Shown one piece after another: positions 16,065 to 25,846 of a stretch of 36,692 nucleotides of DNA (positions are counted from its first letter, which is position 1; the number at the start of each line of letters is the position of its first letter). A program made the translations under genes and the position numbers. The stretch is from Bacteroidaceae bacterium. Its GTDB lineage: Bacteria > Bacteroidota > Bacteroidia > Bacteroidales > Bacteroidaceae. Where the stretch lies: NCBI GenBank assembly GCA_017940605.1, contig JAGAYF010000048.1, positions 1 through 36,692 of the forward strand, written 5' to 3'. The notes below the pieces were generated by a model. That model ran no database searches. It had not been told where the DNA came from and was given only the letters and a program-made list of their open reading frames with translations.

Positions 16065-17732
16065 CTACAATGCGGCATTGTTGTGAACATCCAAGACCGC
16101 ACGGCCGCTGGGCTCATTGACGTTTTGGAACGCCTTATCCCATGCCAAAGCCTCGGCTGTAGAACATGCCACACTAGGAACGCTGGGAACACTGCGCGCC
16201 GCACTGTCACTGGGGAAATGTTCAGAAAAAATAGTACGGTAATAATACTCTTCCTTATTGCGCGGAGGATTAATGGGGAAACGCTCTGGGGCATGGGCCA
16301 TTTGCTCGTCTGAGACTGCAGCGTCCGTCACTTCCTTTAGCGTATCGATCCAGCTATAGCCTACCCCATCACTAAATTGTTCTTTCTGACGCCAAGCCAC
16401 TGCTTCGGGCAACATGTCACAAAATGCCTCACGCACGATTTTCTTTTCGATTGTTTGACCAGGACACATCTTTGCCGCAGGATTGAGTGACATCGCTACA
16501 TCCAAAAATTCTTTGTCCAAGAAAGGAACTCTTCCCTCCACGCCCCAAGCCGACAAACTCTTGTTGGCTCGAAGGCAATCATAGAGGTGCAGTTTGGAGA
16601 GTTTCCGTATTGTTTCTTCATGAAAAGCCTGAGGAGTAGGCGCTTTGTGGAAATACAGGTAACCGCCAAACACTTCATCAGCACCTTCACCACTAAGCAC
16701 CATTTTAATGCCCATGCTTTTTATCACCCTTGCCAGCAGATACATAGGCGTTGAGGCGCGAACCGTGGTTACGTCGTAGGTCTCTATATAATATATGACA
16801 TCACGAATGGCATCAAGTCCCTCCTGAATAGTATAGTTAATTTCGTGGTGCACAGTCCCTATACAGTCTGCAACCAAACGAGCCTTGGCCAAATCGGGCG
16901 CGCCCTTAAGACCGACAGCAAAAGAATGGAGACGCGGCCACCAAGCCGCACTCTTTCCTCCACTTTCTACCCTACGCGATGAATATTTCTGAGCGATGGC
17001 CGAAATAACAGAGCTGTCAAGACCACCAGACAAAAGTACTCCATAGGGAACATCGCACATAAGCTGACGCTTCACAGCATCTTCCAACGCATCATGAACG
17101 GCCTGCACCGATGAACCGTTGTTGGCCACGGCTGCATAATCCACCCAGTCACGCTTGTACCACCTCACCATCTTTCCTTCACTGCCCAAATAGTAATGGC
17201 CCGGAAGAAATGGTTCATATTCGTTACAGAAACCCTCAAGCGACTTCAATTCACTGGCCACATATATCCGCCCATCACCATCACGCCCTATATATAAAGG
17301 TATCACACCAATGGGGTCACGGGCAATCAGAAAGTCGTCTTTTTCCTCATCATATAATGCAAAGGCAAAGATTCCGCTCAAGTCTTCCAGAAAATTGACA
17401 CCTTTTTCTTTATACAAGGGTAAAATGACTTCGCAGTCCGAACCTGTCTGAAAATCATATTTTCCCTCATAGCGCTGCCGGATTTCCATGTGATTGTATA
17501 TCTCTCCATTGACAGCCAATATTTGCTGCCTGTCCGTGCTGAACAACGGCTGGCCACCCGACATGGGGTCAACAATAGACAAACGCTCATGGGCCAACAC
17601 AGCAGTCCGTCCCATGTAAATACCACTCCAATCTGGTCCACGATGACGAATCTTTGCCGACATCTTCAATGCCTTGGCACGCAAATCCTCATCATGACGT
17701 TGCACCTTAAAAATACCTACGATTCCACACAT
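16065..17732 (-). CDS. asnB: Asparagine synthase B (glutamine-hydrolysing)
   Basis: A 555-aa cytoplasmic enzyme, matching the ~554 aa of E. coli AsnB. It makes asparagine from aspartate using ATP and ammonia released from glutamine. The N-terminal nucleophile Cys2 (MCGIVGIF) is present, with RHRGPDWSG (29-37) and VNGEIYNH (74-81) of the glutaminase domain. The PP-loop ATP site LSGGLDSS is at 234-241, and SGEGADEVFGGYLY follows in the synthetase domain. The ATG at 17732 must be the start because Cys2 becomes the catalytic N-terminus. It is a single-gene unit with its own terminator, diverging from clpC across an AT-rich spacer that holds a TACTTTTG box at 17815-17808 on its strand. No sign of truncation. 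Confidence 0.97.
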   Translation of the reverse strand: MCGIVGIFKVQRHDEDLRAKALKMSAKIRHRGPDWSGIYMGRTAVLAHERLSIVDPMSGGQPLFSTDRQQILAVNGEIYNHMEIRQRYEGKYDFQTGSDCEVILPLYKEKGVNFLEDLSGIFAFALYDEEKDDFLIARDPIGVIPLYIGRDGDGRIYVASELKSLEGFCNEYEPFLPGHYYLGSEGKMVRWYKRDWVDYAAVANNGSSVQAVHDALEDAVKRQLMCDVPYGVLLSGGLDSSVISAIAQKYSSRRVESGGKSAAWWPRLHSFAVGLKGAPDLAKARLVADCIGTVHHEINYTIQEGLDAIRDVIYYIETYDVTTVRASTPMYLLARVIKSMGIKMVLSGEGADEVFGGYLYFHKAPTPQAFHEETIRKLSKLHLYDCLRANKSLSAWGVEGRVPFLDKEFLDVAMSLNPAAKMCPGQTIEKKIVREAFCDMLPEAVAWRQKEQFSDGVGYSWIDTLKEVTDAAVSDEQMAHAPERFPINPPRNKEEYYYRTIFSEHFPSDSAARSVPSVPSVACSTAEALAWDKAFQNVNEPSGRAVLDVHNNAAL

Positions 17733-18014
17733 ATTTTCTTAAGTTTTATTTTTTACAAATTAAGATTTTAATTTAATTATTCTTTCGATTTTAAATTATT
17801 TTCGCTGCAAAAGTATACAAAATTGATTAAATAATGATATTTTTCAGACAATTTGTTTGCTTTTAAGGCAAAAATTCATTTTTCATAGCGGACAAGGTCG
17901 CAAAAACAGCATAAAACTCATATTGGTACGGTTTTTGTAGACAATTATTTGAATCAAATAATCCCTAATAAACAGAAAAATCATAATTTTGCCAACATAA
18001 ACCACAACGCTGCG
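17733..18014. promoter_or_regulatory. AT-rich divergent promoter region between asnB and clpC
   Basis: On the - strand TACTTTTG (17815-17808) is a -7 box for asnB with a leader of about 70 nt, but I see no well-spaced -33 element. On the + strand TAATTTTG (17984-17991) is a -7 box that would start transcription near 17998, 17 bases before the ATG at 18015; again the -33 match is poor. Nothing else is recognisable here. Confidence 0.5.
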
Positions 18015-20540
18015 ATGAAAAAACAATATTCCAAAGAATTTGAACAGTGCATAAGATACAGCCGCGAAGAAGCCATCCGTTTACACAGCAGGTCCATCCG
18101 CGCCGAACATTTCATATTAGGTATATTGCGCGAGGGGAACAGCCGAGCCGCCCAAATTCTTGGATTAATGGGCATCCATACCGAACAAATCAAGAAAGAA
18201 TTGGAAAATTATCTCTCCAATATCACCGTAGTGGACAGCGGACTGATAGATCCGGAAAACTTTTTCTTGGAAGATTCGGCCTCAACCGCCCTAAAGGAAA
18301 GCATTGCCGAGGCAGAACGCAGCCATGACGAATTAGTCAAGGCCGAACACCTGCTATTGGCCATATTGCGCAACACACAATGCGCAGCCTGCCGATTGCT
18401 CAATGCCAATGGCATCAATTACGAAAGGACCGAACTGGCTCTCACGTTCCAAACCGAGACACTGCCAAAGGACAACATCCACTTTGATGAAGATGAGGAC
18501 GATGAAGACGATGCCCCTGATGCAAAGGGCAATACAGCCAGGACTCAGGTTCACAACCGCGACAAAGCGACAGACGGAAAAACACCTTTGCTGGATAAAT
18601 ATACGACTGACATCACCAAGAATGCGGCCGAACACAAATTAGACAAAGTAATCGGACGCGAAAAGGAGATTGAGCGCATCGCACAAATCCTAAGCCGTCG
18701 CAAAAAGAACAATCCCATCCTCATTGGCGAACCAGGCGTTGGCAAGACGGCCATAGTCGAGGGCTTGGCCGAGCGAATCGTAAAGATGGACGTACCTCCC
18801 GTCTTGGCCGGCAAGCGTCTCGTCGCCTTGGACATGGCCACCTTGGTGGCTGGCACAAAATACCGTGGCCAATTCGAGGAACGCGTTCAGGGAATCATGA
18901 AAGAACTCGCCGCCCATCCCGAAATCATCATTTTCATCGACGAAATTCACACGATGGTCGGCGCAGGTTCTTCACAAGGCACGCTGGATGCCGCCAACAT
19001 ACTGAAACCTGCCCTCAGCCGTGGAGAATTGCAGTGCATTGGGGCAACTACCATCAACGAATTCCGCAAATCCATTGAAAGGGACGGAGCATTGGAGCGC
19101 CGTTTCCAGAAAATCATGGTCCATCCGAACACAAATGCTGAGACATTGGAGATTCTGAAGAACATCAAGGGGCACTATGAAGAACATCACAATGTAACTT
19201 ACTCCGACGATGCTCTGAAGGCATGCGTAGACCTGACCGATCGATACATCACCGACCGTCAGCAGCCCGACAAAGCCATCGATGCCATGGATGAGGCAGG
19301 CGCAAGCGTCCGCATTGGACAGGAAGGATTTCCCGACAGCATCCGCCAATTGACCCAACAACTGGAACAGATTACGCAACAGAAGCAACTGGCCGTGAAA
19401 CAACAGAATTTTGAACGGGCAGCCACCCTGCGTGACCAGGAAAGCCAAATGCAGGCCACCATCAAGGATGCAAAACACCAATGGGAAGAAGAACAAAAAC
19501 AGAACCGACGTCCCGTAAGCCTGGAAGACGTTGAAAACACCGTGTCCTTGATGAGCGGTGTCCCCGTGCAGCGAATGGCAAGCCAGGAAACCATCCGCAT
19601 CCGCGGCCTGCGCCAAAATTTACAAGACAACATCATCCAGCAGGACGATGCTATTGACAAATTGGTCAAGGCCATCATGAGAAACCGCATAGGCCTGAGA
19701 GATCCCAACAAGCCCATCGGAACATTCATGTTCCTCGGTCCGACAGGTGTCGGCAAGACCTATCTCACGGAAAAGCTGGCCGAATACATGTTTGGGACAA
19801 AGGAGGCACTCATTCGCATCGACATGAGCGAGTACATGGAAAAGTTCTCCACCAGCCGCCTCGTGGGCGCGCCTCCGGGATATGTGGGATACGAAGAGGG
19901 TGGCCAACTGACGGAACAGGTCCGCAGGCGGCCGTACTCCATCATCCTGCTTGACGAGATTGAGAAAGCCAGCCATGATGTATTCAACCTGCTGTTGCAG
20001 GTTATGGACGAGGGCAGGCTGACCGATTCCCTCGGAAACACGGTCGACTTCAAGAACACAATCATTATCTTCACGTCCAATACGGGTTCGCGCGAGGTAT
20101 CGGAGTTTGGCCGCGGCGTTGGTTTCAGTGCCGGTGAGGAAGGCAATGAAGATAGCCTGAAGAGCCAACTCATCATGAAGTCACTCAACAAACGGTTTGC
20201 ACCCGAATTCATCAACCGCCTGGACGAAATCATCATGTTCAAGCCCTTGAACAAAAAATCCATAGAAAAAATTGCCACCCTAGAGATAAACGAGCTCAAG
20301 GAGCGCATCCTTCCCATGGGCTACCAAGTGGAAATAGGTCCGAAAGCCTTGGATTTCATCGTAGAAAAGGGTTATGACAACAAGTATGGTGCGCGTCCGC
20401 TCAAACGAGCCATCCAATCCTACCTGGAAGACGGAATCGGCGAACTGATCATGGAGGGGAAGGCTTCTCCGGGCGTTACCATCCGCGTCAGTAAGCAGCC
20501 CAACAAGGACCAACTGCATTTCAGCGTAGCCGGCAAGTAG
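18015..20540 (+). CDS. clpC: ClpC-type AAA+ chaperone/protease ATPase subunit
   Basis: An 841-aa hexameric unfoldase that feeds proteins to ClpP. From the ATG at 18015: Clp N-terminal repeats (about 1-145), an acidic linker (DEDEDDEDD, about 159-167), AAA+ domain 1 with Walker A GEPGVGKT (238-245) and Walker B FIDEIH (307-312), a UVR-type coiled segment (about 455-478) in place of ClpB's long middle domain, and AAA+ domain 2 with Walker A GPTGVGKT (575-582). GVGF at 701-704 fits the ClpP-contact loop, supporting ClpC over ClpB. The TTG at 17949 is in frame but lies upstream of the likely promoter, and [14 protein letters not shown] is the natural N-terminus. clpP is not in the window. The acidic linker is more charged than usual. 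Confidence 0.93.
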   Translation: MKKQYSKEFEQCIRYSREEAIRLHSRSIRAEHFILGILREGNSRAAQILGLMGIHTEQIKKELENYLSNITVVDSGLIDPENFFLEDSASTALKESIAEAERSHDELVKAEHLLLAILRNTQCAACRLLNANGINYERTELALTFQTETLPKDNIHFDEDEDDEDDAPDAKGNTARTQVHNRDKATDGKTPLLDKYTTDITKNAAEHKLDKVIGREKEIERIAQILSRRKKNNPILIGEPGVGKTAIVEGLAERIVKMDVPPVLAGKRLVALDMATLVAGTKYRGQFEERVQGIMKELAAHPEIIIFIDEIHTMVGAGSSQGTLDAANILKPALSRGELQCIGATTINEFRKSIERDGALERRFQKIMVHPNTNAETLEILKNIKGHYEEHHNVTYSDDALKACVDLTDRYITDRQQPDKAIDAMDEAGASVRIGQEGFPDSIRQLTQQLEQITQQKQLAVKQQNFERAATLRDQESQMQATIKDAKHQWEEEQKQNRRPVSLEDVENTVSLMSGVPVQRMASQETIRIRGLRQNLQDNIIQQDDAIDKLVKAIMRNRIGLRDPNKPIGTFMFLGPTGVGKTYLTEKLAEYMFGTKEALIRIDMSEYMEKFSTSRLVGAPPGYVGYEEGGQLTEQVRRRPYSIILLDEIEKASHDVFNLLLQVMDEGRLTDSLGNTVDFKNTIIIFTSNTGSREVSEFGRGVGFSAGEEGNEDSLKSQLIMKSLNKRFAPEFINRLDEIIMFKPLNKKSIEKIATLEINELKERILPMGYQVEIGPKALDFIVEKGYDNKYGARPLKRAIQSYLEDGIGELIMEGKASPGVTIRVSKQPNKDQLHFSVAGK

Positions 20541-20560
20541 TTTTTTCGGTTGCCTGCCCG

Positions 20561-21151
20561 TCAGACATCGGCAACCACCTTTTCCAACCTGGCTTTCAGG
20601 CGTGCCACCTGACTGCGCGCGCCTGCCACCTCCAATTGGCAGTGCAAGTCAAAACTGGATTGCAGTATGCGAATGCCCGATTCAGACTTCACCGCCTGCA
20701 TGACGGCGTTCACCGAATCATAGGGAAAGGTGAACGCCCAGTTCTCCTCCTGTTGTTTTTCCACCACTACGGCTTGCGCAAGCGCCAGCTCCACCGACTC
20801 CCGATAGGCAGCCGTCAAGCCGCTCGTGCCCAGTTTTATCCCCCCAAAATAGCGGACGACAACCGCCAACACGCACCTCAAGCCATGCGACGTGAGGACA
20901 CCCAGCATGGGGCGGCCCGCCGTGCCCGACGGCTCGCCGTTGTCGCTGCTCTTGGCCGCCGTCGGTTCATGCAGCACATAGGCATAGCACACATGGCGCG
21001 CGTCATAGTATTTCTTGCGATACTGGCGCAGCCATTCCTCGGCCTCCTCGTCCGACGAGACTGGGTGGAGAAATGCGAGGAACGTGCTCTTCTTCTCCAC
21101 CATCTTGGCCTGCGCCGTGACCTCTATTGTAAGGTATGCATCGGAATCCAT
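20561..21151 (-). CDS. YigZ/IMPACT family protein
   Basis: A 196-aa protein of the UPF0029/IMPACT family (E. coli YigZ). The diagnostic N-terminal domain is visible: KKSTFLAFLHPVSS (20-33), YRKKYYDARHVCYAYV (44-59), SDNGEPSGTAGRPML (69-83) and VVRYFGGIKLGTSGLTAAYR (97-116). A ferredoxin-like C-terminal domain follows (about 135-196). In eukaryotes IMPACT binds the GCN1 regulator of translation; in bacteria the role is unsettled, with nucleic-acid binding proposed. It converges with clpC, 20 bases apart. TAATTTTG at 21163-21156 lies only five bases before the ATG, so the transcript might be leaderless, or another promoter is used. Confidence 0.9.
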   Translation of the reverse strand: MDSDAYLTIEVTAQAKMVEKKSTFLAFLHPVSSDEEAEEWLRQYRKKYYDARHVCYAYVLHEPTAAKSSDNGEPSGTAGRPMLGVLTSHGLRCVLAVVVRYFGGIKLGTSGLTAAYRESVELALAQAVVVEKQQEENWAFTFPYDSVNAVMQAVKSESGIRILQSSFDLHCQLEVAGARSQVARLKARLEKVVADV

Positions 21152-21306
21152 GCGTCAAAATTACGAAAAAACAATGAATCAGCCACCCCCACAAGCGCAA
21201 AAACACATCAGGACATCAGCATCAAGCCGCGTTCACACGCATGCAGGAACGGCTTCACACAAAATATCTTTCCCACCACCCCTGTGCTGAAATGGACAAA
21301 ATAATG

Positions 21307-21314
21307 TAACTTTG
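21307..21314 (+). promoter_or_regulatory. -7 box (TAACTTTG) for the acid phosphatase-mgtC pair
   Basis: TAACTTTG matches TAnnTTTG. Expected start near 21321, leader of about 23 nt to the ATG at 21344. No clear -33 TTTG at the usual distance. Confidence 0.5.
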
Positions 21315-21343
21315 CACCATTCAACCCATCATCACGAAAAAAC

Positions 21344-22081
21344 ATGAAAAAATCGCTCATCATCATCGCCCTCCTGCCCTTGCTTGCCGCGGCACAGCAA
21401 CAGCCATCCTTATATTTCAGCACGGACGACATGCCCAACGCGGCCATATTCCTCCCCGCGCCACCCGACAGCAACTCCCATGCGTTTGTCTACGACATCA
21501 CCCAATACATGTGGGGCAAGGCACAACGCCAGAGCGAACGCGGCCGCATGGCCGTCAGCCAGGCCACCATCAGCATTGCCGAGATGGCCCGCCAGTTCAG
21601 CCAAGCCTTCGGAATGGACATTTCCCCCAAAGGCACGCCCGCCATATTCAGGGTGCTGGAACGCGGCATCCCCACCCTGCGGCTCGGCGCCACGCGCCCC
21701 AAGGATGCCTACATGCGCCGCCGCCCCTACTGCCAATTCAACGAGCCCACCAGCCTGCCCAACGAGGAAGAGGAACTGCGCAACACGGGGTCCTACCCCT
21801 CGGGCCACACCGTGAGGGGCTGGGGAATGGCCCTGCTGCTCAGCGAAATCAATCCCGACGCACAGGACGCGCTGCTCAAGCTGGGATACGAATGGGGACA
21901 AAGCCGAGTCATAGCCGGCTACCATTGGCAAAGCGACGTTGACGCGGGTCGGCTGCTGGCCAGCGCATGCTACGCACGGCTGCACAGCAGCAAAGAATTC
22001 CTGAGCGACATGGCAAAAGCCCGCAAGGAGTACACGCGACTGAGAAGACAACAGAAAAATAACATATCGGCAACACCATGA
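21344..22081 (+). CDS. Class A-type acid phosphatase (PAP2 superfamily), periplasmic
   Basis: A 245-aa exported phosphatase. After the signal peptide (KKSLIIIALLPLLAAAQ) the three PAP2 motifs are all present: K-x6-R-P (Lys120 to Pro128, KDAYMRRRP), PSGH within GSYPSGHT (149-156, catalytic His155), and S-R-x5-H-x3-D (SRVIAGYHWQSD, 187-198, nucleophile His194). GSYPSGHT is the class A (PhoN/PhoC) signature; such enzymes release phosphate from many monoesters in the periplasm. A lipid phosphatase of the same superfamily is less likely, as there are no membrane spans beyond the signal. Its stop overlaps the mgtC start by four bases (ATGA), so the two genes are probably translationally coupled. 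Confidence 0.88.
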   Translation: MKKSLIIIALLPLLAAAQQQPSLYFSTDDMPNAAIFLPAPPDSNSHAFVYDITQYMWGKAQRQSERGRMAVSQATISIAEMARQFSQAFGMDISPKGTPAIFRVLERGIPTLRLGATRPKDAYMRRRPYCQFNEPTSLPNEEEELRNTGSYPSGHTVRGWGMALLLSEINPDAQDALLKLGYEWGQSRVIAGYHWQSDVDAGRLLASACYARLHSSKEFLSDMAKARKEYTRLRRQQKNNISATP

Positions 22082-22536
22082 CAGGAGAATTTATTTTGAG
22101 GATTTTCATCGCCGCCCTGCTGGGCGGCATCATAGGCCTGGAGCGCGAATACAGGGCCAAGGAAGCCGGTTTCCGCACCCACTTCCTGGTGGCACTGGGC
22201 TCGGCATTGTTCATGATTATCTCAGCCCACGGATTTGACGGCGTAATGACTTCCGGCGAACAGCGGTGGGACGTGGCCCGCATTGCGGCCCAGGTGGTGT
22301 CGGGCATAGGCTTCATAGGTGCGGGCACCATCATTTTCCACAAGAGCGAAAATGTCGTGCGCGGCCTCACCACGGCAGCCGGCGTGTGGGTAACGGCAGC
22401 CATCGGCCTGACGTGCGGCGGCGGCATGTACATACTGGCCACGGCCGCGACCATACTGGTCCTGGCCGGCCTGGAGGCGTTCAACTTCATCCTGCACAGG
22501 ATAGAGCAACAGCGCAACAAGCGGGAACACCCGTAG
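22078..22536 (+). CDS. MgtC/SapB family inner-membrane protein
   Basis: A 152-aa protein with about four hydrophobic helices (residues 4-18, 33-46, about 68-84 and 102-135). Family blocks are visible: GGIIGLEREYRAKEAGFRTH (15-34), VVSGIGFIGAGTIIF (78-92) and VRGLTTAAGVWVTAAIG (98-114), the last two being the most conserved MgtC segments. MgtC proteins help pathogens survive low magnesium and the phagosome, partly by acting on F-type ATPase; in commensals the role is open. It lacks the long cytoplasmic ACT-like C-terminal domain of Salmonella MgtC. It starts inside the phosphatase stop codon and is followed by a strong terminator, so this is a two-gene operon. Confidence 0.9.
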   Translation: MTGEFILRIFIAALLGGIIGLEREYRAKEAGFRTHFLVALGSALFMIISAHGFDGVMTSGEQRWDVARIAAQVVSGIGFIGAGTIIFHKSENVVRGLTTAAGVWVTAAIGLTCGGGMYILATAATILVLAGLEAFNFILHRIEQQRNKREHP

Positions 22537-22569
22537 AAAACAAATCTTAACCCACACAAAGGCATACAC

Positions 22570-22612
22570 ATACGGATTCCACCGAAACAATCTGCGGAAT
22601 CCGTATTTTATT
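22570..22612 (+). terminator. Terminator after mgtC
   Basis: Perfect 11-bp stem atacggattcc (22570-22580) / ggaatccgtat (22596-22606), 15-nt loop, followed by TTTTATT. Lies 34 bases after the mgtC stop. Confidence 0.85.
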
Positions 22613-22651
22613 GCGCCCCGTTGTCTGTCTTTTACGCCCCATTCGGACTGT

Positions 22652-22692
22652 TTTTATGCCTTGACCACAATTTTTCAGGCCGCATACGTCCA
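22652..22692 (+). repeat. Intergenic repeat copy B (41 nt, also upstream of the lptD-like gene)
   Basis: Ungapped match to 2052-2092 at 33 of 41 positions, including ggccgcatacgtcca (22678-22692) against the ggccgcatccgtcca core of copy A. Both spacers also hold a ggcc-type hairpin downstream of the match (here ggccg/cggcc in 22731-22753). The rest of the spacer to 22859 includes a small hairpin gcccaa/ttgggc (22811-22828) and no gene. Confidence 0.55.
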
Positions 22693-22859
22693 CCATTCAA
22701 GCCGCATCTGCCAGCTGCCACCTGCACGATAGGCCGTTTTACCCACGGCCGGGGGGCGACACCCTCCTTTTGCACACCCCACACGCAGCAAGATGTGGCG
22801 AACAGCGGCAGCCCAACTTTTTTTGGGCATTCAACTATTTCTATATGAAAAGAAATGAG

Positions 22860-22867
22860 TACTTTTG
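22860..22867 (+). promoter_or_regulatory. -7 box (TACTTTTG) for thrS
   Basis: TACTTTTG matches the consensus, with transcription expected near 22874 and a leader of about 26 nt. No well-placed TTTG at -33. The leader is too short for a T-box or tRNA-like operator downstream of this start. Confidence 0.6.
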
Positions 22868-22899
22868 CACGCGTTTAGAATTAAAATTACTGTACAATA

Positions 22900-24843
22900 A
22901 TGATAAAAGTCACTTTTCCAGACAATTCCGTCAGGGAATACGAGGCCGGCACAACTGCATTGCAGATTGCCGAGAGCCTGTCGCCCCAACTGGCCCGCGA
23001 GGCCGTTTCGTGTGCCATCAACGGCAAGACCACTGAACTCAACACCGTGCTGAATGAAGATGCTGCCATCAAGTTCTACAAATTTGAGGACGAGGAAGGC
23101 AAGCACACCTTTTGGCACACATCGGCCCACTTGCTGGCCGAGGCGCTGCAGGAACTCTACCCCGGCATAGAGTTTGGCATCGGCCCTGCCATTGAGAACG
23201 GATTCTACTATGACGTTCTCCTTCCCGAAGGACAGGTCATCAAGGAAAGCGACTTCGATACCATCAACAAGAAAATGGCCGAGATAGCCAAGCGCGGCGA
23301 ACAGCTTGTCAAGAACAGCATCAGCAAGAGGGATGCCCTCGATTTCTTCGGTCAGAAGGGCCAGAAGCTGAAGCTGGAACTCATTGGCGAACTGGAGGAC
23401 GGCACAATCTCCACCTACGCACAGGGCAATTTCACCGACCTGTGCCGCGGCCCGCACCTCATGTCGACAGCCCCCATCAAGGCCATCCAGGTGACTGCCG
23501 TGAGTGCCGCATTCTGGCGCGGCGACGCACAGCGCGAAAGCCTGACGCGTGTGTACGGCATCTCCTTCCCCAAGAAGAAAATGCTGGATGAGTACCTGGT
23601 CATGCTGGAGGAAGCCAAGAAACGCGACCACCGCAAGATAGGCAAGGAGATGGAACTCTTCATGTTCAGCGACCGCGTGGGCAAGGGCCTGCCCATCTGG
23701 CTGCCACGCGGCACGGAACTGCGCCTCCAGTTGCAGGATTTCCTGAAACGCATACAGGACCACTACGGATACCAGCAAGTCATCACCCCACACATAGGCG
23801 CAAAGCAGCTCTACGTGACGAGCGGCCACTACGCCAAGTACGGCAAGGATTCCTTCCAGCCCATCCACACGCCTGACGAGGGCGAGGAATACATGCTCAA
23901 GCCCATGAACTGTCCCCACCACTGCGAGATATTTGCGCGCAAGCCACGCTCCTACAAGGACCTGCCCATTCGCATTGCTGAGTTCGGCACGGTGTACAGG
24001 TATGAGCAGAGCGGCGAGTTGCACGGGCTGACGCGCGTGCGCAGCTTCACCCAGGACGATGCCCACATCTTCTGCCGGCCCGACCAGGTGAAAGACGAAT
24101 TCCTGCGCGTGATGGACATCATCAACACTGTGTTCAAGACCTTCGACTTCCAGGATTTTGACGCACAGATATCCTTGCGCGACAAGACCAACCACAGCAA
24201 GTACATCGGTTCGGAGGAAAATTGGGAAAAGGCCGAGAACGCCATCATTGAAGCCTGCGAGGAGAAGCACATGAAGGCCGTCATCGAATATGGCGAGGCT
24301 GCCTTCTACGGTCCTAAGCTCGACTTCATGGTCAAGGATGCCCTGGGCCGCCGCTGGCAGCTGGGCACCATACAGGTAGACTACAACCTGCCCGAGCGAT
24401 TCCAGTTGGAATACGTGGGCGAAGACAACCAGCGCCACCGTCCCGTGATGATTCACCGCGCCCCATTTGGAAGCATGGAGCGTTTCGTGGCCGTGCTGCT
24501 GGAACACACCTGCGGAAAATTCCCCTTGTGGCTCAGTCCCGACCAAGTAGTCATTCTGCCCATCAGCGAAAAGTACACGCAGTATGCCGAACAGGTGAGG
24601 GAGCACCTCCGCTCGCAGGGTGTGCGCACCATCATTGATGCCCGCAGCGAAAAGATTGGCAGGAAAATCCGCGACAACGAAATGAAGCACATTCCCTACC
24701 TGCTCATCGTGGGCGAGAAAGAAGAAGCCGACGGCACAGTGAGCATCAGGAAAATGGGAGGAGAGAACCAAGGAACGTTGAAATACGAAGATTTTGCAAA
24801 GAAAGTTCGCGAAGAAGTGGAAAATGTTACTAAAATTTCCTAA
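22900..24843 (+). CDS. thrS: Threonyl-tRNA synthetase
   Basis: A 647-aa class II synthetase charging tRNA-Thr. Domains in order: TGS (1-60), the editing domain with metal/catalytic residues His73, His77 (HTSAH) and Cys182, His186 (CRGPH), the catalytic core, and the anticodon-binding domain (about 545-647). The zinc Cys338 is in [10 protein letters not shown]. Motif 2 is [17 protein letters not shown] (358-374), followed by [17 protein letters not shown], and motif 3 is [11 protein letters not shown] (519-529). All expected parts are present, including editing of mischarged serine. It heads the thrS-infC-rpmI-rplT cluster, an order widely conserved in bacteria. The start is ATG at 22900, with the TGS domain beginning at once. 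Confidence 0.98.
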   Translation: MIKVTFPDNSVREYEAGTTALQIAESLSPQLAREAVSCAINGKTTELNTVLNEDAAIKFYKFEDEEGKHTFWHTSAHLLAEALQELYPGIEFGIGPAIENGFYYDVLLPEGQVIKESDFDTINKKMAEIAKRGEQLVKNSISKRDALDFFGQKGQKLKLELIGELEDGTISTYAQGNFTDLCRGPHLMSTAPIKAIQVTAVSAAFWRGDAQRESLTRVYGISFPKKKMLDEYLVMLEEAKKRDHRKIGKEMELFMFSDRVGKGLPIWLPRGTELRLQLQDFLKRIQDHYGYQQVITPHIGAKQLYVTSGHYAKYGKDSFQPIHTPDEGEEYMLKPMNCPHHCEIFARKPRSYKDLPIRIAEFGTVYRYEQSGELHGLTRVRSFTQDDAHIFCRPDQVKDEFLRVMDIINTVFKTFDFQDFDAQISLRDKTNHSKYIGSEENWEKAENAIIEACEEKHMKAVIEYGEAAFYGPKLDFMVKDALGRRWQLGTIQVDYNLPERFQLEYVGEDNQRHRPVMIHRAPFGSMERFVAVLLEHTCGKFPLWLSPDQVVILPISEKYTQYAEQVREHLRSQGVRTIIDARSEKIGRKIRDNEMKHIPYLLIVGEKEEADGTVSIRKMGGENQGTLKYEDFAKKVREEVENVTKIS

Positions 24844-24848
24844 CTTTG
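24841..24848 (+). promoter_or_regulatory. -7 box (TAACTTTG) for infC at the thrS stop codon
   Basis: TAACTTTG begins with the thrS TAA stop itself. Transcription would start near 24855, about 38 nt before the infC ATG. This would let infC-rpmI-rplT be expressed apart from thrS. The -33 match is poor. Confidence 0.5.
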
Positions 24849-24892
24849 CGCCGAAATTTACAAATCTATCATAAAGACGCATAAATCGTTGA

Positions 24893-25543
24893 ATGAAAAA
24901 AGACGACTTAAAGCAAAACTACAACATCAATAACCAAATCACGGCACGCGAAGTCCGCATCGTCAGTGAGCAGGGAAGCTCGGTTGTCCCATTGGCCAGG
25001 GCTTTGCAAATGGCACAGCAAAAGGGATGTGACTTGGTGGAAATATCCCCGAATGCCAATCCGCCGGTCTGCAAGATAATCGACTACTCCAAATTCCTCT
25101 ATCAGCAGAAGAAGAAGCAGAAGGAGATGAAGTCCAAGCAGGTCAAGATGGAGGTAAAGGAAGTACGCTTCGGACCTCAGACAGACGACCATGACTATGA
25201 CTTCAAGCTGAAGCACGCACGGGAGTTCCTGGAGGCAGGAAACAAAGTCAAGGCCTACGTATTCTTCAAGGGGCGCAGCATTGTCTTCAAGGAACAAGGC
25301 GAAGTCTTGCTTCTCCGCTTTGCCAACGACCTGGAGGAAGTAGGGAAGGTGGAGAACATGCCCGAACTCTTGGGTAAGCGCATGACGATGTTCATTGCGC
25401 CCAAGAAGATGCCGACTGCCAAGAAGACGCAGCCCAAGCCGGCGGAGACCGTGACCGTACAGAAAAAGAATGCGGCCAACAACGCTCCCAAGCAAGAGAA
25501 ACAGGGTGAATATAAGATACCCACAATTGAAGGAGAGGATTAA
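24893..25543 (+). CDS. infC: Translation initiation factor IF-3
   Basis: A 216-aa IF-3, which binds the 30S subunit, keeps 50S off and proofreads the start codon. The N-terminal domain begins [18 protein letters not shown] and continues through [25 protein letters not shown]; a lysine-rich linker (about 70-82) and the C-terminal domain with [21 protein letters not shown] and [19 protein letters not shown] follow. Compared with the ~180 aa E. coli protein there is a C-terminal extension of about 40 residues rich in K, P, A and Q ([16 protein letters not shown]...), seen in several Bacteroidota IF-3 proteins. The start appears to be ATG rather than the AUU/AUA used for autoregulation in enterobacteria, so that feedback is probably absent. 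Confidence 0.97.
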   Translation: MKKDDLKQNYNINNQITAREVRIVSEQGSSVVPLARALQMAQQKGCDLVEISPNANPPVCKIIDYSKFLYQQKKKQKEMKSKQVKMEVKEVRFGPQTDDHDYDFKLKHAREFLEAGNKVKAYVFFKGRSIVFKEQGEVLLLRFANDLEEVGKVENMPELLGKRMTMFIAPKKMPTAKKTQPKPAETVTVQKKNAANNAPKQEKQGEYKIPTIEGED

Positions 25544-25556
25544 TAGAAAGCAAGAG

Positions 25557-25590
25557 ACGCGCGTAGTGTAATGGTTTCACGCTGCCGCAC
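25557..25590 (+). promoter_or_regulatory. tRNA D-arm-like hairpin between infC and rpmI
   Basis: The spacer contains gcgtagtgtaatggtttcac, which resembles the acceptor-to-D-arm part of bacterial tRNA-Gln genes (tgtaatggt is a typical D-loop). It can fold into a short hairpin (gtg/cac with flanking gcg/cgc). There is no matching anticodon or T arm, so it is not a tRNA gene. It could be a remnant, a mimic used to regulate L35/L20, or chance. Confidence 0.3.
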
Positions 25591-25619
25591 AATTATAAAC
25601 ATTATAAACAATTAAGAAA

Positions 25620-25817
25620 ATGCCAAAAGTTAAAACGAATTCCGGTGCAAAAAAGAGGTTCGCCCTTACCGGAACGGGTAAGATCAAAAGACATCATGCT
25701 TACCACAGTCACATCCTGACAAAGAAGACCAAGAAACAGAAGAGGAATCTTGATCATGTAGCCCTTGTACACAAGAGCAACCTTAAACAAGTGAGAGAAC
25801 TTCTTAATCTCCGTTAA
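25620..25817 (+). CDS. rpmI: 50S ribosomal protein L35
   Basis: A 65-aa, very basic protein with the L35 pattern: [20 protein letters not shown], then [20 protein letters not shown] and a C-terminal basic helix. L35 sits on the 50S subunit near the 23S domain contacts of L15. Length is normal. It lies 76 bases after infC and 89 before rplT, the conserved IF3-L35-L20 order. The ATG at 25620 is the only sensible start. Confidence 0.98.
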   Translation: MPKVKTNSGAKKRFALTGTGKIKRHHAYHSHILTKKTKKQKRNLDHVALVHKSNLKQVRELLNLR

Positions 25818-25846
25818 CCAACAAAGAAAGAAGTGAGTTATTAACC

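Noticed and set aside
20548-20576. ggttgcc/ggcaacc inverted repeat between clpC and the yigZ-type gene as a terminator
   Set aside because: The T run precedes rather than follows the stem on the + strand, and there is no T run after it on the - strand.
22831-24882. 683-codon open frame antisense to thrS
   Set aside because: thrS carries all class II motifs and the reverse frame is an artefact of codon bias; it also runs across the thrS and infC promoters.
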